NCBI GenBank assembly: GCA_014193115.1
Contig: BJHQ01000006.1
Coordinates: 146,232-210,231, forward strand
From: Planctomycetota bacterium
GTDB taxonomy: Bacteria > Planctomycetota > UBA11346
Reading direction: 5' to 3'
Length of the DNA: 64,000 nucleotides
Shown here: piece after piece, positions 57,693-64,000 of the stretch
Numbering within the stretch: position 1 is the first letter of the stretch
Layout of the letters: every line of letters starts with the position of its first letter
Notes under the pieces: generated by a model
What the model saw: only the letters and a program-made list of their open reading frames with translations
Told to the model about the DNA's origin: nothing
Database searches by the model: none
Position numbers and translations under genes: made by a program

Positions 57693-58028
57693 CTACTCGT
57701 CTTCGGCAGCAGCGGCCGGCTTGGCCTTGACCGGCGCCTTCGGAGCAAAGTTCCGTTCGATCCGGGCATGTATGAAATCGACCACCTTGCCGATGGTGTC
57801 CATGGCCTGGTCGCCGGGCATGGCTTCGTCGAAGTTCACCCCAAAGGCGTCTTCAAGATCCATCGTCACTTCAGCGATGTCGAGCTGGTTGTCGGTGATC
57901 TCAGGACGCAGGACGCAACCATCATAGTCGAACCCGTCGTCATCACCGGTCACCGGCAACGGCGGCAGCCGAGGCAGCTTGTGCGCCATGATTTCGATGA
58001 CTTCGTCGCGGATGCGCTTGCGGTCCAT
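57693..58028 (-). CDS. Acyl carrier protein-like protein lacking the phosphopantetheine serine
   Basis: 111 residues, shaped like an ACP: helix I ([14 protein letters not shown]), a loop, helix II ([15 protein letters not shown]), and a C-terminal helix ([14 protein letters not shown]). At the attachment site ACPs read DSL; here the residues are N47-Q48-L49, so there is no Ser for the prosthetic group. The rest of the helix is nearly identical to the true AcpP at 59.4 kb ([16 protein letters not shown]). The loop between helices I and II is longer, with an acidic run and a Cys, and the end is an Ala/Lys tail. The ATG at 58028 follows the fabF stop by four bases. A non-acylated ACP homolog with a structural or regulatory role seems possible. 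Confidence 0.8.
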   Translation of the reverse strand: MDRKRIRDEVIEIMAHKLPRLPPLPVTGDDDGFDYDGCVLRPEITDNQLDIAEVTMDLEDAFGVNFDEAMPGDQAMDTIGKVVDFIHARIERNFAPKAPVKAKPAAAAEDE

Positions 58029-58032
58029 GCGG

Positions 58033-59286
<1,254 letters not shown>

Positions 59287-59351
59287 GCGTGGAAGGTGTC
59301 CAGGGGTGATCTCGCCAGGGACCGGTGGCGGCGGAGGCCGCCACGGTCAGT

Positions 59352-59591
59352 TCATTTCTTCTCGGCGACCCGCTTCTCGATGTAGCCGACGATGTCGCCG
59401 ATGGTCTTCAGATCCTGATCTTCTTCCAGTTTGACGCCAAAAGCGTCTTCAAGATCCATCATGATCTCGGCGATGTCGAGGCTGTCGGCGTTCAGGTCAG
59501 CCACCACATTGCTCTGGTCAGTGATGGTCGCCTTGTCGCGGGACAGGCGATCGGCGATGATGTCGATGACCTTGGTCCGGATCTCGCTCAC
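59352..59591 (-). CDS. acpP: Acyl carrier protein
   Basis: 79 residues, canonical ACP: helix I (KVIDIIADRLS), DSL at residues 36-38 with Ser 37 as phosphopantetheine site, and [20 protein letters not shown]. The acceptor of all chain elongation steps. Translation starts at a GTG (59591): AGAGGA lies five bases upstream, and the GTG gives the normal family length, whereas a longer frame beginning upstream adds a non-homologous stretch. It is the first gene of an acpP-fabF-ACP-like cluster. Confidence 0.95.
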   Translation of the reverse strand: MSEIRTKVIDIIADRLSRDKATITDQSNVVADLNADSLDIAEIMMDLEDAFGVKLEEDQDLKTIGDIVGYIEKRVAEKK

Positions 59592-59596
59592 GGGGT

Positions 59597-59602
59597 TCCT
59601 CT
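59597..59602 (-). promoter_or_regulatory. Shine-Dalgarno site fixing the acpP GTG start
   Basis: AGAGGA on the minus strand, five bases before the GTG at 59591. Supports a 79-residue ACP over a 136-residue open frame. Confidence 0.6.
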
Positions 59603-59743
59603 CGCTGGGGCTTGTCCGGGGGCTTCCCGGCGTGGAGGGCGGGAGTCTGTGGTGGACGGGGGGTCGGTCAAGCGCACCACGAACCGCTTGGTTGGACTGG
59701 CCTGGTCCGCTGACAGCGGTCCGCCATCGCCCATGATCAAAAC

Positions 59744-60373
59744 ATGCGTCTGGCCCTTGCATTCCTGGCCCTGTTGTGCGCGATCCTGGCGGGATGCACC
59801 GCCAAGCCGCCGCTTCCGCCTCCGGGGGCCCGCGGCGGCGCGGTGTTCCACCTGTGGGATGCGGCGGGCGGCGAACCGGTCGGAATCCTGGCCTCGGCGG
59901 TGCTCCACCGCGGTGGATTCGACCAGACCAATGCCGGCCGGCTGGAGTTGTCTGATCTGACCATCCGCCTGCCCTTCGGCAGGGGAATCGATGGAGGAAT
60001 CCTGCTGGTGCGTTCGCCCAGCGCCGAGATCGATCTCGCCAACCGCGATGCGGAGCAGGTCACGCTGCGCACGCCGGTCCGGATCTCCGGCGTCTGGCAA
60101 GGCTCGCCGATGACCGGGCGGGCCGATTCAGCCCTGATCGATCGCGCCGCACGGACGTTGACCCTGCTCGGGGTCGAACTGGTGCATCAGGGCGCCGTGA
60201 CCATCACCGACCGGGCGACGATCACCGATCCGGGGCAAGGCAGTGAACGCCGGATGACCACCGGGTCGATCCAGAAGCTGCCCGCTCCGCCCGCGGTGGT
60301 CGGCGCCTTGGCGGCGCTGCCCTCGCCGCTGGTCGTGCCACCACTTCGGCTGGAGCGCGCGCGCGCGAAATGA
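59744..60373 (+). CDS. Lipoprotein, possibly LptC/LptA-like
   Basis: 209 residues. Signal peptide with lipobox ILAGC (Cys 18). The mature part has short beta-strand-like repeats such as LELSDLTIRLPFG, AEQVTLRTPVRISGVW and TLTLLGVELVHQGAVTITDRA. This arrangement (alternating strands, an L-x-x-V-T-I-x-D pattern) recalls the LptC/OstA-like fold of the LPS export system, but I see no diagnostic motif, so the assignment is tentative. It is divergent from acpP (152 bases between starts) and converges with the rhamnosidase gene across a GC-rich palindrome array. Confidence 0.45.
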   Translation: MRLALAFLALLCAILAGCTAKPPLPPPGARGGAVFHLWDAAGGEPVGILASAVLHRGGFDQTNAGRLELSDLTIRLPFGRGIDGGILLVRSPSAEIDLANRDAEQVTLRTPVRISGVWQGSPMTGRADSALIDRAARTLTLLGVELVHQGAVTITDRATITDPGQGSERRMTTGSIQKLPAPPAVVGALAALPSPLVVPPLRLERARAK

Positions 60374-60384
60374 CCTGGGCCGTG

Positions 60385-60466
60385 GCGCCGGCGGCTCAGC
60401 CGGCGGCTCAGCTGTGGCCCCGGGCGGCTCAGCCGCGGCGCCGGCGGCTCAGCCGAGGCGCCGGCG
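60385..60466. repeat. GC-rich palindrome cluster between convergent genes
   Basis: GGCGGCTCAGCCG or close variants appear four times (60390-60402, about 60402, 60424 and 60443). Each contains the self-complementary core CGGCT-C-AGCCG, and GGCGCC lies between copies. It fills the gap between the lipoprotein and rhamnosidase genes, which converge, so it may act as a two-way transcript end. Confidence 0.75.
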
Positions 60467-60469
60467 AAT

Positions 60470-63139
60470 TCAGCTGACGACTGCGAACCGATGCGATCCG
60501 CTGACCAGTGAAAAGGACAACCGATGCGGCTGGCTGGGCAGCGGCCGGGCATCCGGGGGCGCGACAACCCGTTGCCCCGGTCCCAGGGGCAGGGTGGCGA
60601 TGGCGGAGCTGCCTGGCGGGACAGTGGCCTCCCACGCCCAGCCAGCGCCTTCGCGCCACCAATGCGACATGATTTGTCCGTACGGCGAGCGATGTTCAGC
60701 CTTGGCCCATTCCAGGCCAGGTCCGGGTTGGGGACGCAGGCGAATCCTGCGGTAACCCGGCAGTTCGGGATCGGGAGCGATCCCCGCGGCATGTTGGTAC
60801 AGCCACGCGCCGACCGCGCCGAAAGCATAGTGGTTGAAGGAGTTCATCCCGGGGTCCTGGAATCCCCGCTCGGGCGTCCAGCCATCCCACCGTTCCCAGA
60901 TGGTGGTGGCGCCGTTGACCACCGGGAACAGCCACGAGGGATGCTCCTGGCGCAGCAGTAGCGCATAGGCCAGGTCGGACTCGCCGAGCTTGCTCAGCAC
61001 CGGCAAAAGATGGGGCGTACCAAGGAATCCCGTGGTCAAACGGGTGCCGCGCTTGCGGATGTCCGCCACCAGCCAGGCCCCGGCCGCGTCGGCCTGGGCC
61101 GGAGTCAGCAGATCGAAGGCCAGCGCCAGCACGCTGGCGGTCTGGGTGGCGGCGTGCAGGACCCCGCGCTCATCAAGGTAGTCCCGGCGGAAGGCCGACA
61201 CCGCCTGGTCGCGGACCGCGTTGGCCTGGCCGGCCGCATCAGCATGTCCGAGGACCGCCGCGATCCGCGCCATCAGCCCGGCGCTGTGGGCGAAGTACGC
61301 GGTGCCGATCAGGTCGAGTGGCGTCGCCCCGCGGGAATCCTTGGTGCCATCGCTGCCGTCCAGTGCCAGCCAATCGCCATAACCGCGGGAAGGCGCGCCG
61401 ACGAATGCGCGCACCCCGTCGCGGCTGGTGGCGACCTGCTGGGCGAACCAGCGCTCCAGGCTCGGCCAGTGCTCAGCAAGAATCCCGGTATCGCCGGTGG
61501 CGAGGTGGATCTCCCAGGGAATGATGATGGTTGCATCAGCCCAGCCCGGTCCGCCATCGCCCCAATCCCCGGGCAGATGCGAGGTCGGCGCCAAACCGGG
61601 AATGGCTCCTGCCGCGTTCTGGGTGTCGCGCACATCCGCCAGCCATTTGCGGTAGAACGGCGCGGCGTCGGCATTGAACAGCGCGGTCGAAGCGAAGACC
61701 TGGGCATCGCCGAGCCAGCCGAGGCGCTCATCGCGCTGCGGGCAATCGGTGGGCACATCGAGGAAATTACCGTGCATTCCCCACACGATGTTGCGTTGCA
61801 GGCGGTCGACGAGGGGCGCGCTGCACGAGAACCGGCCGACCTCGGGCAGCTCGCTGTGGACCTGGACGCCCGACACCGCCTCCCGGGGCAGCGGACCGGC
61901 CCAATCGACGACTTCGACATAGCGGAAACCGTGGTGGGTGAAGCGCGGCTCCCACACTTCGTCACCGCCCCGGCAGGTGTAGGAATCGGTGGCCACGGCG
62001 GTGCGCAGGTTGGCCAGGTGCAGCCGGCCATCGGCCTCGCGCATCTCACCATGGCGCAGCCGCAGGGTCCGGCCGGGCTGGGCTCCGCTCAGGCGAAGGC
62101 GGACCCGGCCGGCGAGGTTCTGTCCGAGATCGACGATCCAGGTCCGTCCGACCTGCACCGGATCCGCCACCGCCGGAATTTCGCCTTGGCGCTTCGGTAC
62201 CGGAAAGGCGTCTGCCTCAACCGCGATACCGGGATCGGTCGCAACCACGGCGCTCCGCCACAGCGGCCCGGCGATCCGCTCGCCACCCGGCTTGTCCCAA
62301 CCGGCGGGATGGCGCCGGGCATCGAAGTGCTCCCCTGCGATCAGGTCGCTGCCGATCAGTCCGCCGCTGGCGAACTGCCAGGAAATGTCGCTGACGATGA
62401 CCGATCGGGTCCCGTCGTTCAGGTCGATGTCCAGGCGGGCGAGCAGCAGCGGCCGTTCACCGTACAATTGGCGGCTGCGCTTTTCGAGCTGGCCGCAGTA
62501 CCAGCCATCGCCCAGGATCACGCCCAGCACATGGTCGCCGGCGCCCAGTCGCCCGGTCAGGTCATAGGTCCGGGCCCGCACCCGCCGCCGGAAATCGGTC
62601 CAGCCCGGCATCAATACGTCGTCGCCCACCGGCAGGCCATCGAGGGTCGCCTCGTAGACGCCGAGCGCGGTCAGGTACAGCCGGGCCCGGCGCGCGTCTG
62701 CCGGCACAGTGAAGGACCGCCGCAGATACGGGCATGGCGCCGGCAGCCAGGCGCTGCCGCGGGCCTCGCCGCCGATCCACGAGGCCTGCCATTCGCCACG
62801 TGACTGCAAACCGGCTTCCCACCACGCCGGTTCGGCGCGCATCGGCTGCCCCTGATCGTCGCCAGCGAGCACCGTCCACCAGACCCGCTCACCAGAGGCC
62901 AGGGCTGGTCCGGCATACATCGCTTGGTGGTGGTCGGCGTCGCCGCCAATCACACCGCTATCCCAGCGATCAGCGGCGCCAGGTACCAGCCGCTCCGGCG
63001 AACTGGCGACCAGCACCCGGTGCCAACTCAGCCCGGCTCCAGGCCGGGCATCTGCCAGGCGCCAGGCGAGCCGCACCGGACCCGGCCCGACCCCGAGGTT
63101 GGTCGTCAGGTCGGGCAGGCGCAGATCGATGAGTGGCAT
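60470..63139 (-). CDS. GH78 alpha-L-rhamnosidase
   Basis: 889 residues from the ATG at 63139. The GH78 layout is complete: beta-sandwich domains at the N-terminus (SWHRVLVASSPERL, YLRRSFTVPADARRARLYL, LGVILGDGWYCG), then the (alpha/alpha)6 barrel with VPTDCPQRDERLGWLGDAQ (about 460-480; Asp and Glu here are the catalytic acid region), and a C-terminal beta domain. Removes terminal L-rhamnose from glycans or glycosides. No signal peptide is seen, so it is probably cytoplasmic and acts on imported fragments. The next gene on the strand is a GH63-like glycosidase, consistent with a glycan-use region. Confidence 0.92.
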   Translation of the reverse strand: MPLIDLRLPDLTTNLGVGPGPVRLAWRLADARPGAGLSWHRVLVASSPERLVPGAADRWDSGVIGGDADHHQAMYAGPALASGERVWWTVLAGDDQGQPMRAEPAWWEAGLQSRGEWQASWIGGEARGSAWLPAPCPYLRRSFTVPADARRARLYLTALGVYEATLDGLPVGDDVLMPGWTDFRRRVRARTYDLTGRLGAGDHVLGVILGDGWYCGQLEKRSRQLYGERPLLLARLDIDLNDGTRSVIVSDISWQFASGGLIGSDLIAGEHFDARRHPAGWDKPGGERIAGPLWRSAVVATDPGIAVEADAFPVPKRQGEIPAVADPVQVGRTWIVDLGQNLAGRVRLRLSGAQPGRTLRLRHGEMREADGRLHLANLRTAVATDSYTCRGGDEVWEPRFTHHGFRYVEVVDWAGPLPREAVSGVQVHSELPEVGRFSCSAPLVDRLQRNIVWGMHGNFLDVPTDCPQRDERLGWLGDAQVFASTALFNADAAPFYRKWLADVRDTQNAAGAIPGLAPTSHLPGDWGDGGPGWADATIIIPWEIHLATGDTGILAEHWPSLERWFAQQVATSRDGVRAFVGAPSRGYGDWLALDGSDGTKDSRGATPLDLIGTAYFAHSAGLMARIAAVLGHADAAGQANAVRDQAVSAFRRDYLDERGVLHAATQTASVLALAFDLLTPAQADAAGAWLVADIRKRGTRLTTGFLGTPHLLPVLSKLGESDLAYALLLRQEHPSWLFPVVNGATTIWERWDGWTPERGFQDPGMNSFNHYAFGAVGAWLYQHAAGIAPDPELPGYRRIRLRPQPGPGLEWAKAEHRSPYGQIMSHWWREGAGWAWEATVPPGSSAIATLPLGPGQRVVAPPDARPLPSQPHRLSFSLVSGSHRFAVVS

Positions 63140-63260
63140 GCCCGGAATCCTAGGCCCTTTGCCGAGGGTCAATCATGCCGGCGAAGCGACGACGCGAGCC
63201 ACCGCGTTTTCGGACGACCCCGTGGTGCCTCACGCGTCAGGCGCATCACGGATCCACGTC
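63140..63260. other. Intergenic leader of the rhamnosidase gene
   Basis: About 120 bases between the rhamnosidase start and the repeat array. No promoter box is clear. Confidence 0.3.
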
Positions 63261-63585
63261 CCGGGAGCGCGGCCGTCTCGGCCGCCCGCCCGTCAACCAT
63301 GTCCCATCAGCTTTGCGGCCGGGACGTCCGCGATCCCAGGGGATTTTAAGCCCCTGGGCCAGGCCCTGGGAGCGCAGGCTTCAGCCTGCCCGCATCACCA
63401 GTGACCCCCGGGAGCGCGGCCGTCTCGGCCGCCCGCCAGTCAACCATGTCCCATCAGCTTTGCGGCCGGGACGGCCGCGATCCCAGGGGGTTTCAAGCCC
63501 CTTGGCCAGGCCCTGGGAGCGCAGGCTTCAGCCTGCCCGCATCACCAGTGACCCCCGGGAGCGCGGCCGTCTCGGCCGCCCGCCA
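63261..63585. repeat. 147-base tandem repeat of GGGAGCGC-headed palindromes
   Basis: The motif ccgggagcgcggccg starts at 63261, 63408 and 63555: an exact 147-base period with two full units and a partial third. Each unit holds GCGGCCGTCTCGGCCGC, a further imperfect palindrome around GCGGCC-GGGAC-GGCCGC, a CAGGGG...CCCCTGG stem, and GGGAGCGC followed by an AGGCTTCAGCCT hairpin. The right end overlaps the last codons of the GH63-like gene. Confidence 0.88.
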
Positions 63586-64000
63586 ACCGGCGTTGCAGCG
63601 CGATGGCGATGGCGGCGGTCCAGCCCTGTTGCGGGGAGCCGGCCCCGGCGCCGGTCCGCGAATCGAAGAACTCGTGGAGCTCTCCGTCGGCGACCATCAT
63701 CGCCCACATCCGCTCGGCGGCGGCCCGGGATTCTGCGGCGAATCCGAAATGATCGAGGATGTCGAGCATGAACCAGGCGATGGGCGGCCAGTGCGGGCCG
63801 CGCCAGCAGGCGCCGGGGCCCACCGGGATGTAGGCGGGATGGTCATAGGCGATGCTCGGGAACGGGATCGCTCCGAACATCCGCGAGGGATCGAGCAGCC
63901 AGCGGCGGATGCTGGCTTCGGCCCGGGGCCGGTCGGCATCGAGCACCCCGGCGAGCACCGGCAGGAATCCCGCCGGCGTGGCCGCATCCAGACGCCGGCC
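63542..64000 (-). CDS. GH63/trehalase-like (MGH1-type) glycosidase, C-terminal fragment
   Basis: Open from the window edge; about 152 residues remain, ending at 63542. Signature pieces: a YDHPAYIPVGPGACWRGPHW segment, WPPIAWFMLDILDHFG, and EFFDSRTGAG with a later WTAAIAIALQR. This matches the last part of the (alpha/alpha)6 barrel of GH63-like and mannosylglycerate-hydrolase-type enzymes. The catalytic part is outside the window and the substrate is unknown. The last dozen or so codons lie inside the repeat array, so the protein's tail (AGGRDGRAPGGHW) is repeat-derived. Confidence 0.72.
   Translation of the reverse strand, partial: GRRLDAATPAGFLPVLAGVLDADRPRAEASIRRWLLDPSRMFGAIPFPSIAYDHPAYIPVGPGACWRGPHWPPIAWFMLDILDHFGFAAESRAAAERMWAMMVADGELHEFFDSRTGAGAGSPQQGWTAAIAIALQRRLAGGRDGRAPGGHW

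Noticed and set aside
57693..58028. The ACP-like gene as a pseudogene of acpP.
   Set aside because: The frame is intact, the helices are conserved and the gene is closely spaced with fabF. Only the Ser position and the loop differ, so it looks functional rather than decayed.
60385..60466. An insertion sequence remnant at the GC-rich repeat gap.
   Set aside because: No transposase fragment and no target duplication; the repeats are short palindromes only.

Overview
The window comes from a GC-rich bacterium, most likely of the PVC superphylum and probably a planctomycete or close relative. I infer this from gene families concentrated there: a DUF1592/DUF1588-type cytochrome protein next to a Tat-exported DUF1552 protein, a DUF1080 protein, large Hanks-type kinases with zinc ribbons, a very long PilX-like protein, and GC-rich palindromic repeats in the gaps between genes. 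No rRNA, tRNA or marker gene in the window fixes the lineage.

Layout. 1-4.2 kb: the end of a HemY/PPOX gene, a TMEM175-like channel, a small lipoprotein, aat, a gph-like phosphatase and a SpoIIE-type PP2C phosphatase. 4.6-19.9 kb (minus strand): a complete 14-subunit complex I operon, nuoA to nuoN, followed by a translationally coupled 4-hydroxybenzoyl-CoA-type thioesterase. 20.1-21.5 kb: aspartate kinase. 21.6-30.4 kb (minus strand): a visibly AT-richer block of three pseudopilin-like genes, ending in a 2109-residue PilX-like giant. 30.5-37.1 kb: two overlapping membrane Ser/Thr kinases. 37.4-46.9 kb: a LamG lipoprotein, a sugar-phosphate isomerase/epimerase, a DUF255 thioredoxin-fold protein, hemW, pilT and a Gfo/Idh/MocA oxidoreductase. 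47-56.8 kb (minus strand): a coupled five-gene operon (DUF1592 cytochrome, DUF1552, heme-less DUF1592 paralog, PQQ-type propeller, DUF1080), divergent from an AraC regulator at 56.9 kb. 57.7-59.6 kb: acpP, fabF and an ACP-like gene without the phosphopantetheine serine. The end holds a possible LptC-like lipoprotein, a GH78 rhamnosidase and the C-terminus of a GH63-like glycosidase.

How the parts fit. Complex I supplies NADH oxidation and proton pumping. The AraC-linked operon looks like a secreted oxidative or catabolic module. It sits in a window that also carries a rhamnosidase, a GH63-like enzyme, a Gfo/Idh/MocA oxidoreductase and a sugar isomerase, which suggests a polysaccharide degrader. 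The pseudopilins, pilT and the kinases suggest surface assembly and signalling.

Most unusual points: the ACP paralog with Gln in place of the prosthetic-group Ser beside fabF; NuoE fused to a fibronectin-III-like domain; the giant pilin-like protein; and tandem arrays in intergenic regions of palindromes that share a GGGAGCGC-type head but carry different hairpins.
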